DNA of 64,000 bases, from positions 183,584-247,583 of the forward strand of contig NZ_CACZTX010000009.1 of the NCBI RefSeq assembly GCF_902784195.1, read 5' to 3'. Within the stretch, counting starts at the first letter, position 1; the number at the start of each line of letters is the position of its first letter. The notes under the pieces were generated by a model. The model worked only from the letters and a program-made list of their open reading frames with translations, did not search any database and was not told the DNA's origin. The DNA is from an uncultured Methanobrevibacter sp. GTDB taxonomy: Archaea > Methanobacteriota > Methanobacteria > Methanobacteriales > Methanobacteriaceae. Both the position numbers and the translations under genes were made by a program. Shown here piece by piece: positions 56,271 to 64,000 of the stretch.

Positions 56271-56900
56271 TTAAGAGAAATAAATTTCCTTTAATTTTTT
56301 AGAAGCCTCTTTTGGATCTTCAGCACTCATTATTGCACTGACAACTGAAAATCCTGCAATGCCACTATCCTTCAATGAACTGGCATTTTCTACAGTGATC
56401 CCACCAATTGCCACTACAGGAATATCAATTGAATCTACAATTTCCTTTAATTCCTCTTTTGATACTGAATCTGCATCATCCTTAGTTGCTGTAGGAAAAA
56501 CAGCACCAGAACCTATATAATCTGCACTATCATTCTCAGCTTTTTTAGCCTCTTCAACAGTTGAAGCAGAGACACCTAATATCTTGTCCTCGCCAATTAT
56601 CTCACGAGCGATATCTGCAGGCATATCATCTTGGCCAATATGAACACCTTCACTATCAATTGCAAGTGCAATATCAATTCTATCATTAATCAACAATGGA
56701 ACACCATACCTGCTGGTTATTTCCTTAACTCTTAAAGCCAAGTCATAGAATTCCTTAGTTGAGGCAGTCTTTTCACGAAGCTGGACTACAGTGGTTCCGC
56801 CTTTAATGGCTTCTTCAATAATATTTAAAAATTCCTCATCAGTTTTATTCCTTCGGTCTGTAACCAAATAAACTGAATAGTCAATATCCTCTTTTTTCAT
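56271..56900 (-). CDS. thiE: Thiamine-phosphate synthase
   Basis: A 209-residue TIM-barrel enzyme that joins hydroxymethylpyrimidine diphosphate and thiazole phosphate to thiamine phosphate. Motifs: YLVTDR at the start, TTVVQLREK, LLINDRIDIALAI, GVHIGQDDMP, YIGSGAVFPTATKDD and PVVAIGGIT. It lies 42 bases behind thiM. Downstream, T-runs with a short TTGCA/TGCAA hairpin near 56236-56250 may terminate the unit. Confidence 0.93.
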   Translation of the reverse strand: MKKEDIDYSVYLVTDRRNKTDEEFLNIIEEAIKGGTTVVQLREKTASTKEFYDLALRVKEITSRYGVPLLINDRIDIALAIDSEGVHIGQDDMPADIAREIIGEDKILGVSASTVEEAKKAENDSADYIGSGAVFPTATKDDADSVSKEELKEIVDSIDIPVVAIGGITVENASSLKDSGIAGFSVVSAIMSAEDPKEASKKLKEIYFS

Positions 56901-56942
56901 TTAACCAACTTTCCTATTTATTAGATGTGATACCGATGTTAT

Positions 56943-57842
56943 TTAGATGTTGATTTCAAATAAATTAGCTCTTTCCACCAATTCTTCAGCAGTTAATTTA
57001 TACAGATTGTCAATTAATAATGTTCTGAAACTGCCGGTACCCAAATCATTCTTCCTTACATAATCTGCAGCATTTTCACCTGCAACTGCCATCAATGCGC
57101 ATGCAGTAATTCCACCAATCAATGGATTATTAGCACCAACATATGAACCCATAATGGTAGTTAACATACATCCACTACCAGTAATAAGGGGCATCATCTC
57201 ATCACCATTCTCAAGACAGAAGGTCACATCACCATCTGAAATAATATCAATAGGTCCGCTTGCAATAACAACAGTATTTAATTCCTTAGCCAATTCTTTT
57301 ACAAGCAATCCATTAACAGCCAAATTATCCTTAGAAATAACATCACTTGCTGCTACATCCACTCCTTTAGCTACAGAATCATTGCTTTCATCAAGATTAA
57401 TCAATTTAGTAATGGCTTTGATTTCAGACATGTTTCCTCTAATTAATGCAAGAGGATAATTTTCAACAATTTCCTTTGTCATGTCATTTCTAAGAGCGCT
57501 TACACCTGCACCTACTGGATCAAATATGATAGGTTTATCGATTTCCTTAGCTTGGTTTGCACTGTTTCTCATCAATTCATTCTGAGCTTTGCTTAATGTT
57601 CCAATATTTATTACAAGAGCGCTTGCAATATTTACTATTTCTCCACCTTCTTCAGCACCATTGGACATGATTGGTGATGCTCCAATAGCTAATGCTGCAT
57701 TCGCACAATCAGTAACTGTAACAAAATTGGTAATGCAAAAGGTCAAAGGAGAAATTTCCTTTACATTTCTTAAAGCGTTTTGAAATCCGTTTAATGCGTT
57801 TTTTACATTTTCACTGTCAGCAATTATAATTTCATCTGTCAT
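56943..57842 (-). CDS. thiM: Hydroxyethylthiazole kinase
   Basis: A 299-residue kinase that phosphorylates hydroxyethylthiazole for thiamine salvage, somewhat longer than the usual 260-270, mainly at the N-terminus and in a loop around KLINLDESNDSVAKGVD. Conserved parts: LTFCITNFVTVTDCANA, GASPIMSNGAEE, PIIFDPVGAG and the anion-hole/catalytic ITGSGCML. It is the first gene of thiM-thiE; a TATA-like AACTATAAATA is near 57899-57908. Confidence 0.92.
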   Translation of the reverse strand: MTDEIIIADSENVKNALNGFQNALRNVKEISPLTFCITNFVTVTDCANAALAIGASPIMSNGAEEGGEIVNIASALVINIGTLSKAQNELMRNSANQAKEIDKPIIFDPVGAGVSALRNDMTKEIVENYPLALIRGNMSEIKAITKLINLDESNDSVAKGVDVAASDVISKDNLAVNGLLVKELAKELNTVVIASGPIDIISDGDVTFCLENGDEMMPLITGSGCMLTTIMGSYVGANNPLIGGITACALMAVAGENAADYVRKNDLGTGSFRTLLIDNLYKLTAEELVERANLFEINI

Positions 57843-58143
57843 TTTATAACCTTTAAAATCTTAAATTTTTTCAACATTCTTATCTTTTATCATTATTTTT
57901 ATTTATAGTTTTGTATAATTTATCATGATTATTCATTATAAATTAATATGAAATTATTAAAATGTATTTAAAATAACTAGAAAATATGGTAAAAATCATT
58001 AAAAATTTTTATGAAAAACAATTAAATGAATAAAAAATAAGAATAAAATTAAAAAAAGAAAAGAAGTAGGATAAATAATTTTTTTAGAAATAAAAATTAT
58101 TTATTATTAAAAATATTATTATTTTAAGAATTATTTACAAGGA
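57843..58143. other. Intergenic region between pgk and thiM
   Basis: Holds T-runs past the pgk stop on the minus strand (terminator-like, about 58025-58090) and the candidate thiM TATA box near 57899-57908. No TPP riboswitch-like sequence is recognised. Confidence 0.4.
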
Positions 58144-59373
58144 TTATTTACCGTCAAATAATTCCTTAGACTCTTCAAGAGCTACAACTGCAGGTAATGG
58201 ATTACCAGCCAACATATCAATGGAAGCTCCACCACCACTACTGATATGATCCATCTTATCACCATATCCTAAATTAACGGTAGCTGCTGCAATATGCCCT
58301 CCACCAATAACTGAAAATCCTTTTGATGATGCAATTGCATTGATAATATCCTCAGTACCGATTGCAAATTTAGGGTCTTCAAACACACCCGCAGGACCAT
58401 TTGCGAAAATGGTTTTTGCCTCTCTTAAAATCTTGGAATATTTTATCAGTGAATCTCTACCAATATCAAAAATGGAAGCATCAGGAATATTCTCAATAGT
58501 TACATCTGCCCTATCCCCTTGAACACTTACTGCAACATCAGTAGGATAAACGATCTTATCACCAAACCTTTCAATAAGGTCTCTGCATTTATCCACCATA
58601 TCAAGATATCCTCTTGATTCAATGAAGTTCTTGTTAGTGGATTTGATATCATAACCTGCTGCCCAAATGAATATATTAGCAACAAGACCTGAAACAAGGA
58701 CATAATCTGCAGTGCCGTTTTCTAAAACATTTTCAGTAACTGTAATTGAATCGTCTGCCTTCATTCCACCTAAAGCAAAAACACAAGGGTGCTGAACATT
58801 CGCTAAAGCATTTCCAATAACGGTCAATTCCTTTTCCATGACTCTTCCTGCTGCTGATGGAACGGTTCTTGTAAACCCAACCAAGGAGGTTTGAGACCTG
58901 TGTGCTGCAGCAAATGCATCATTTACAAAATAGTCAACTAGAGGAGTCAATGTTTTAACAAGCACAGAAGTAGCTTCCTCTTCCGCGGAACGCTTTAATT
59001 GTTCTTCTGAAAAGAACCTGACATTTTCTAAAAGTAAAATTTGTCCAGGCTCTAAAGCTATGATTGATTCCCTTGCCTTAGATGAGAAAATTGAATCAAC
59101 ATATTTCACTTCCAAACCGACCGCTCTAGATAAAACGACAGCATGTTGCTCCAATGTGGTAAAATCATCTTTACCTGGACGACTTTGGTGAGCAAGAATA
59201 ACAGTTTTAGCACCTTTCATAGATAATTCCTTAATGGTTTCAGCATGCAATTTCATACGGGTGTCATCTAAAATGATTCCAGAATTAGGATCCACAGGAG
59301 AGTTGATGTCAATCCTAACTAAAACTGTTTTGCCATTTACATCAAAATCATCAATAGTATTAAAGTTAGCCAT
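58144..59373 (-). CDS. pgk: Phosphoglycerate kinase
   Basis: A 409-residue archaeal-type enzyme interconverting 1,3-bisphosphoglycerate and 3-phosphoglycerate. Motifs: VLVRIDINSPVDPNSG, LAHQSRPG, the hinge and ATP site FANGPAGVFEDPKFA, and SSGGGASIDMLAGNPLPAV at the end. The ATG ending at 59373 (MANFNTIDDF) is chosen over a frame start nine codons upstream; GAGTGA precedes it. It lies 40 bases behind tpiA. Confidence 0.95.
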   Translation of the reverse strand: MANFNTIDDFDVNGKTVLVRIDINSPVDPNSGIILDDTRMKLHAETIKELSMKGAKTVILAHQSRPGKDDFTTLEQHAVVLSRAVGLEVKYVDSIFSSKARESIIALEPGQILLLENVRFFSEEQLKRSAEEEATSVLVKTLTPLVDYFVNDAFAAAHRSQTSLVGFTRTVPSAAGRVMEKELTVIGNALANVQHPCVFALGGMKADDSITVTENVLENGTADYVLVSGLVANIFIWAAGYDIKSTNKNFIESRGYLDMVDKCRDLIERFGDKIVYPTDVAVSVQGDRADVTIENIPDASIFDIGRDSLIKYSKILREAKTIFANGPAGVFEDPKFAIGTEDIINAIASSKGFSVIGGGHIAAATVNLGYGDKMDHISSGGGASIDMLAGNPLPAVVALEESKELFDGK

Positions 59374-59413
59374 AATTTCACTCAATAACAATAGTTTCAT
59401 AATTCAAATAAAA

Positions 59414-60088
59414 TTAAATCTTACTTACTAAATCCAATAATGCATCTTTAGGGCTTTCTGCCTTAATGATTCCAGAAGCTAAAAGAACACCTTCAGCACC
59501 TAATTCAATAGCTGCAGCCATATCCTCACCAGTGGAAATGCCTGCACCGCATAAAACCTTAACATCTTTGTTAATGGCTTTAACTTTAGATACACTTCCC
59601 TTAACAACTTCAGGATCAGCTTTGGAAACAGGTATTCCAGTACCAATAAGTTCAGGCGGCTCCACTGCAACATAATCTGGAGAAAAGGTAGCGGCTGCAA
59701 CACTTGTTTCAATATTATTGGTACAGACACATGAAATAAGTTCTGCCTCTTTTGTCTTTTTAACAACTTCTGCAATGTCTGCAAGAGTCATTCTGCATTC
59801 AGAGTGATTCAATAAAGTCCCATCAATACCGCTTGCAAGGAAACTTTCAAATAAATTGCTTCCAGTGTGACCTCCAGGAGATACAGCATCAATATGTTGA
59901 GAAAGTACAGGAATATTGGTTTCCTCTTTAATTCTATAAATATCAATAGCTTGCGGTACAGCAATCATTGTAATTCCAGATTCTTCACCAGCACTTTCTA
60001 AAGCATTAGCCAAATCCAATGCCTTTTCACCACTGGATTCCAAATAAGTTTTAAAATTTAATATAACAACAGGTGTTTTAAGACTCAA
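59414..60088 (-). CDS. tpiA: Triosephosphate isomerase (archaeal type)
   Basis: A 224-residue, short archaeal triosephosphate isomerase. Seen: VILNFKTYLESSGEKA with the catalytic Lys, LSQHIDAVSPGGHTGS, GTLLNHSECRM, YVAVEPPELIGTG with the catalytic Glu, and LCGAGIS/GVLLASGI for the phosphate. The start is TTG (60086-60088), supported by GGAGG 6 bases upstream. Forms a glycolytic/gluconeogenic pair with pgk. Confidence 0.95.
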   Translation of the reverse strand: MSLKTPVVILNFKTYLESSGEKALDLANALESAGEESGITMIAVPQAIDIYRIKEETNIPVLSQHIDAVSPGGHTGSNLFESFLASGIDGTLLNHSECRMTLADIAEVVKKTKEAELISCVCTNNIETSVAAATFSPDYVAVEPPELIGTGIPVSKADPEVVKGSVSKVKAINKDVKVLCGAGISTGEDMAAAIELGAEGVLLASGIIKAESPKDALLDLVSKI

Positions 60089-60120
60089 ATCAAATCCTCC
60101 TTAAAAACTATAATTAAATA

Positions 60121-60190
60121 ACATTTAGCATTTATGCATCAAACATTTATACATCAAACATTTATACATCTAATATTTATGCATTTTAGT
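60121..60190. repeat. Four 15-base tandem repeats upstream of tpiA
   Basis: Units ATTTATGCATCAAAC, ATTTATACATCAAAC, ATTTATACATCTAAT and ATTTATGCATTTTAG stand head to tail at 60130-60189, in the divergent region between tpiA and taw1. The ATTTATA core is TATA-like, so the array may overlap promoters. Confidence 0.8.
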
Positions 60191-60300
60191 ATGATAAATA
60201 ATAAATAGAATAATTAAAAAAATTATTACTATATTAATAAAATATATATTCTTAATTATATTTAAATTATTTTAATCAACAAAAAAATCAAAGGATTATT

Positions 60301-61215
60301 ATGGCATTCACTAAAGAAGAACAAGCAAAATTGGAATACAGCGGTTATAGATTTGTAGGAGAGCACGGCCATGCGGCTGCAAAAATCTGTCATTGGACTA
60401 GAAAAAGCATGGTTAATGAAGGAGTTTGCTATAAAGAGCAATTCTATGGAGTGCAATCCCACAGATGTCTTCAAATGTCTCCAGCTGTACCATTCTGTAA
60501 CCAAAAATGCTCTTTTTGCTGGAGAGACTTAAGTCAAACCAGAATAGAATGGGAAGGGGAATATGATGATCCTAAAACAATTATTGAAGGCGCCATAAAA
60601 GCTCAAAACAATCTCTTATGCGGTTTTGGTGGAAATAAAAAGGCAGATAGGAAAAAGCTTGAAGAAAGCAAGAAGCCGACAAACGCTGCAATCTCACTTG
60701 CGGGTGAACCGACTTTATATCCTGAGATTGATGAGCTTTTAGCAGAATTCCACAGACAGGATTTCACAACATTTTTAGTGAGCAATGGAATGTATTGGGA
60801 AAAACTTGGAAGCCTTGAAAACGAACCAACTCAACTGTATGTTTCCTTAGATGCACCTAACGAGAAAGTGTATAAAGAGCTATGTAACCCTCAAATAAAT
60901 GATGCTTGGAGCAATTTAAACAAAACACTTGAACTTATGAACAGTTTTAACAGCAGAACAGCAATTAGAATTACTTCAGTTAAGGGCAAAAACATGATAA
61001 ACACTGACGAATATGCTAAACTGATCAATAAGGCAAACCCAAAATATGTTGAAGTGAAAGCATACATGTTTGTAGGATCTTCCAGAAAAAGATTAAGTCT
61101 TGACAATATGCCATCAAATCAGGAAGTTCGTGACTTTGCTCAAGAAATAGCTGATAAAACTGGCAGAGAATTAACTAAAGAGTCTGAAGTCAGTAGAGTT
61201 GTTTTATTGGAATAA
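60301..61215 (+). CDS. taw1: 4-demethylwyosine synthase (TYW1, radical SAM)
   Basis: A 304-residue enzyme that makes the tricyclic base of wybutosine at position 37 of tRNA-Phe from m1G and pyruvate. The radical-SAM cluster motif CNQKCSFC (Cys 66, 70, 73) is followed by WRD; three further cysteines at 30, 43 and 56, spaced 13 apart, match the second iron-sulfur cluster of archaeal TYW1. SLAGEPTLYPEIDELL and VEVKAYMFVGSSRKRLS are typical. AAAGGATT precedes the ATG. Length normal for archaea (no flavodoxin domain). Confidence 0.95.
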   Translation: MAFTKEEQAKLEYSGYRFVGEHGHAAAKICHWTRKSMVNEGVCYKEQFYGVQSHRCLQMSPAVPFCNQKCSFCWRDLSQTRIEWEGEYDDPKTIIEGAIKAQNNLLCGFGGNKKADRKKLEESKKPTNAAISLAGEPTLYPEIDELLAEFHRQDFTTFLVSNGMYWEKLGSLENEPTQLYVSLDAPNEKVYKELCNPQINDAWSNLNKTLELMNSFNSRTAIRITSVKGKNMINTDEYAKLINKANPKYVEVKAYMFVGSSRKRLSLDNMPSNQEVRDFAQEIADKTGRELTKESEVSRVVLLE

Positions 61216-61356
61216 AAAACATCCTATTTTTTAAAAAAAAAGTTTAATTAAAAAAATAATTAAATTTAAGTTATGAAAATTGAAAAAAACTTAAATATAT
61301 TAAAAAAAGTTTAAAAAAAAGTAAAAAAGTTAAAAAAAGAAAAATTAGAAGCATAG

Positions 61357-62481
61357 CTATTTAGCTGCTTCTTTTGCTTTAATTTCTTCACACATTGCAA
61401 CTGCTTTCTTAGCAGCTTCTTCTAATGAGATTTCATAAGGAATGCCTGCTTCTTCAAGTAATCTTTGACCTTCCTCTTCATTTGTACCAGTAAGTCTTGT
61501 TACAATGTTTACATCCCATTTATTATCTTCTAAAGCTGCAATTACACCTCTTGCAACATCATCCGCTCTGGTAATACCACCTAAAACATTAAGGAATACC
61601 ACTTTTACAGGAGGGTAATTTAAAACTAAGTTTAAAGCTTTTTTAATGGATTCATCAGATGCTCCACCACCGATATCCAAGAAAGTTGCAGGTTTTCCAC
61701 CGAATAATGTAACCATATCCATACCGGTTAAAGTCAATCCTGCACCATTTCCGATAACTGCAATGTCACCATCAAGCTTTACAAATGCAAAATCCTTTTT
61801 CTTGAATCTGTTTTGTCTTACTTGATCTTGATGACGGAATAAAGCATCATTTTCAATTTCCAATTTTGCATCAGCTGCAATCAAACCATCATCTGTTAAG
61901 ATAAGAGGGTTAATTTCTGCAATTTCTGCATCGTACTTATCATAAACATTATAGAGCTTCCAAATGATAGCACCAATTTGAGACATCAATTCAGAGCCCA
62001 CTTCCATTTTACGAGCTATTTCACGAGCTTCATAAGGCAAGAACTCTTTTAATGGGTCTACATTATATCTAATGATTTTTTCAGGGGATGTCTTAGCCAA
62101 TTCTTCAATTTCCACTCCACCTTCAGCACTTGCCATAATGATTGGAGTTTTATTTGCCCTGTCATTTGAAACACTTAAGAAAAATTCCCTTTGGATATTT
62201 GCTTTTTCTTCAATGAGCAAGTGTTTTACTTTTTCACCTTTAATCTCTAACTTTAATAACTCATTAGCGATTTCAAATGCTTCACCAGGGTTGTCTGCAA
62301 ACTTAATACCTCCTGCTTTACCTCTTCCACCGACTAAAACTTGAGATTTGAGTACAATAGGTCTACCAAATTCAGTAGCAACTTCCATTGCCTCTTCAGG
62401 AGAGTATACAACATGCCCTTCTAAAATTTTAATTCCTTCACTTTCAAAAACCTTTTTTGCACTATGTTCAAAAAACTTCAT
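61357..62481 (-). CDS. sucC: Succinate-CoA ligase (ADP-forming) beta subunit
   Basis: A 374-residue ATP-grasp subunit: MKFFEHSAKKVFESEGIKIL at the start, KSQVLVGGRGKAGGIKFA, EINPLILTDDGL, the GNGAGLTLTGMDMVTLFGG strand and VVFLNVLGGITRADDVA. In Methanobacteriales it works in the incomplete reductive citrate branch next to 2-oxoglutarate oxidoreductase, whose korC lies upstream. The ATG ending at 62481 is chosen over a GTG three codons upstream because GAGTGAG stands directly before it. Confidence 0.94.
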   Translation of the reverse strand: MKFFEHSAKKVFESEGIKILEGHVVYSPEEAMEVATEFGRPIVLKSQVLVGGRGKAGGIKFADNPGEAFEIANELLKLEIKGEKVKHLLIEEKANIQREFFLSVSNDRANKTPIIMASAEGGVEIEELAKTSPEKIIRYNVDPLKEFLPYEAREIARKMEVGSELMSQIGAIIWKLYNVYDKYDAEIAEINPLILTDDGLIAADAKLEIENDALFRHQDQVRQNRFKKKDFAFVKLDGDIAVIGNGAGLTLTGMDMVTLFGGKPATFLDIGGGASDESIKKALNLVLNYPPVKVVFLNVLGGITRADDVARGVIAALEDNKWDVNIVTRLTGTNEEEGQRLLEEAGIPYEISLEEAAKKAVAMCEEIKAKEAAK

Positions 62482-62797
62482 TTTTCTCACTCTTATTTAA
62501 TAAGCATGAAAATTAGTATGAATTTTAAAAATACTTATGAATATTAAAATAAATTAAAAAGATAAATGTCCTATGAAAAATTTTTGTAAATATATTATAA
62601 ATATATTGCAATAGAACTGATGTATTATCTTAAACATAATATAATATGTTATTTCTTATTATTAAAATTATTTATAAAAAATAGTGAAAATTGAATTAAA
62701 AAATTAAAAAATTAATAGAAATAATAAAAATAAGAAATAATAAAAATAATTCAAAAATCATTTGAAATATTAAAAAAATAAAAAATGATAAAAATAT
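62482..62797. other. Intergenic region between korC and sucC
   Basis: T-runs on the minus strand at about 62700-62790 probably end the kor transcript. TATA-like sequence for sucC occurs near 62585-62605 (AATATATTTATAATATATTT on the minus strand), about 110 bases before the start. No gene. Confidence 0.4.
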
Positions 62798-63343
62798 TTA
62801 AAGCAAAGCGTATCCTGCTTCAAATGCTTGAATATTCTTATCTTCGGTTCCTTTTGGTACACTGTCTAAAATAGCTTGTTTTGCTGCATCAACTGAAACA
62901 ACTTCAGTGACCTTAACAATTGCACCGATCATTACAATGTTTGCAACTATCCTAAGTCCCACATCTTCAGTTGCAGTCTTAGTTGCAGGTGCTCTGTAAA
63001 GTTTTATTTTGTGTTCCTTTACAAAATCAACTATCTCTTCTTCAACAATCATATCTGGATCGATAATCAAGACTCCTTTGTCCTTCAAATCCCCCATATA
63101 CTTGATTAAAGCTTCATGAGACATAGCAACCAAAATGTCTGGACTGGTTACTTTAGGATAGTCGATTTCATCATCATCAATAACAACTTCAGTTCTGGAA
63201 GCCCCTCCACGAGCTTCAGGACCGTAGGATTGGGTTTGAACAGCATTTTTATTATCAAAGAGTGAAGCAGCCTTACCAATGATAACTCCTGCCATGATTA
63301 CTCCTTGACCACCAAAACCAGCTATACGAACTTCAGTTCTCAT
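62798..63343 (-). CDS. korC: 2-oxoglutarate:ferredoxin oxidoreductase gamma subunit
   Basis: A 181-residue gamma subunit: MRTEVRIAGFGGQGVIMAGV, QTQSYGPEARGGASRTEVVI and LVAMSHEAL are typical. Together with KorA, KorB and a ferredoxin subunit it carboxylates succinyl-CoA to 2-oxoglutarate using reduced ferredoxin. The ATG ending at 63343 is used rather than a TTG six codons upstream inside korB; it begins one base past the korB stop. Confidence 0.94.
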   Translation of the reverse strand: MRTEVRIAGFGGQGVIMAGVIIGKAASLFDNKNAVQTQSYGPEARGGASRTEVVIDDDEIDYPKVTSPDILVAMSHEALIKYMGDLKDKGVLIIDPDMIVEEEIVDFVKEHKIKLYRAPATKTATEDVGLRIVANIVMIGAIVKVTEVVSVDAAKQAILDSVPKGTEDKNIQAFEAGYALL

Positions 63344-63344
63344 C

Positions 63345-64000
63345 TTAATCCAACTCCTCAAATGCAGATTTAATAGCTAATGGCTTGTCTGAATTCTCTT
63401 CAGCCAATGCCTTGATGTTATCAGTTAATTCAGCATGTGGATTATTAGCGAATTCACCAACAATGATTTTTCCTTCCAATTCAGCCTCATCCATCTTTTC
63501 TGCTCTTCTTTTATTGATACTGTTTTCCTTGATCCATTGGAACATTTGCAATGGAGTTTTCATCTTGTTTTTACGTCCAAAGTAAGTTGGACACTGGGAA
63601 ACAACTTCAATAAATGAGAAACCTTCATTTTCCAAACCTTTTTGAATAGCTTTGGATAATTGAAGAGGATGGGTAGTGGTCCATCTAGCAACATAGGATG
63701 CACCAGCTGCACTTACAAGCTCAGCTAAATTAAAAGGCACATCTCTTGAACCGTAAGGTGCAGTTGTACCAAAGCTTCCTTTAGGTGAAGTTGGACTGAT
63801 TTGACCACCAGTCATACCATAAATATTATTGTTGATACAGATTACAGTAAGATTAATGTTTCTTCTTGCAGCATGAATCAAATGATTTCCACCAATGGAT
63901 GCTGCATCCCCGTCACCAGTGAATACAACAACATCCAAGTCAGGGTTTCCAACTTTAAGACCGGTTGCAAAGCTTAAAGCTCTTCCGTGGGTTGTGTGGA
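63345..64000 (-). CDS. korB: 2-oxoglutarate:ferredoxin oxidoreductase beta subunit (5' end outside window)
   Basis: The thiamine-diphosphate-binding beta subunit, cut by the right edge. The frame is open to base 64000, where the visible part begins with HTTHGRALSFATGLKV. The TDP/Mg2+ motif VVVFTGDGDAASIGGNHLIH and the following NNNIYGMTGGQISPTSPKGS are clear. About 218 residues are visible. Downstream korC is 1 base away. Confidence 0.94.
   Translation of the reverse strand, partial: HTTHGRALSFATGLKVGNPDLDVVVFTGDGDAASIGGNHLIHAARRNINLTVICINNNIYGMTGGQISPTSPKGSFGTTAPYGSRDVPFNLAELVSAAGASYVARWTTTHPLQLSKAIQKGLENEGFSFIEVVSQCPTYFGRKNKMKTPLQMFQWIKENSINKRRAEKMDEAELEGKIIVGEFANNPHAELTDNIKALAEENSDKPLAIKSAFEELD

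Noticed and set aside
57843..58143. TPP riboswitch before thiM
   Set aside because: No CUGAGA-type core or matching helices seen.

Overview
The window is AT-rich archaeal DNA from a methanogen of the order Methanobacteriales, most likely a Methanobrevibacter-type organism. The signs are a methanogenesis marker 2 protein, a pseudomurein-binding repeat protein, the archaeal RNA polymerase subunits H, B'', B', A' and A'' followed by L30e, NusA, S12, S7, EF-2, EF-1alpha and S10, a TYW1-type wybutosine enzyme, and GGTGA/GGTGT ribosome binding sites. Several starts with a good upstream ribosome binding site are TTG (fusA, rpoA1, rpoH, tpiA, the P-type ATPase).

Layout. 1-16.6 kb: an amino-acid binding protein (cut by the window edge), methanogenesis marker 2, a DUF2117-like protein with an acidic tail behind Nob1, MoaB/Mog, an Asp-rich surface protein, pyrE with a PRC-barrel gene, a sodium:solute symporter with its 37-residue partner, a phenylacetate-CoA ligase/ACT pair and carAB. 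17-22 kb: a run of poorly known small genes (membrane proteins, a zinc ribbon, a pseudomurein-binding membrane protein, a coiled-coil protein with a J-domain-like HPD). 22-26 kb: RimI-like acetyltransferase, UPF0146, a Ca2+-type P-ATPase and a 36-residue membrane peptide. 26.6-54.9 kb: the translation and transcription core on the minus strand. 55.3-56.0 kb: five tRNA genes (Lys, Asp, Tyr, Pro, Thr). 56-64 kb: thiM-thiE, tpiA-pgk, taw1, sucC and the end of the 2-oxoglutarate oxidoreductase genes korB-korC.

The unusual part is 34.2-48.3 kb. In the order expected for this group, rpoA2 is followed directly by rpl30e-nusA-rps12. Here about 11 kb lies between rpoA2 and rpl30e. It holds a seven-gene, same-strand block: a Clp-type double AAA+ ATPase, a J-domain-like helical protein, a coiled-coil protein with a GrpE-like end, a divergent Hsp70, a second copy of RNA polymerase A'' that has lost the trigger-loop sequence, and two zinc-ribbon proteins, one with a degenerate zincin-like motif. 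The neighbouring genuine A'' is itself abnormal: 982 residues instead of about 400, with extra copies of its own N-terminal helical module and a roughly 320-residue acidic repeat insertion between its two conserved halves. I read this as a bacterial-type Hsp70/J/GrpE/unfoldase set physically tied to a duplicated and modified RNA polymerase subunit. Its function is unknown.

The insertion also seems to have split the old transcription unit. A TATA-like box precedes the chaperone block and another precedes rpl30e; T-rich or hairpin-plus-T terminator-like sites follow rpoA2, nusA and fusA. Acidic repeat expansions recur in three unrelated proteins (the DUF2117 tail, the Asp-rich surface protein, the A'' insert), and many intergenic regions carry short tandem repeats.
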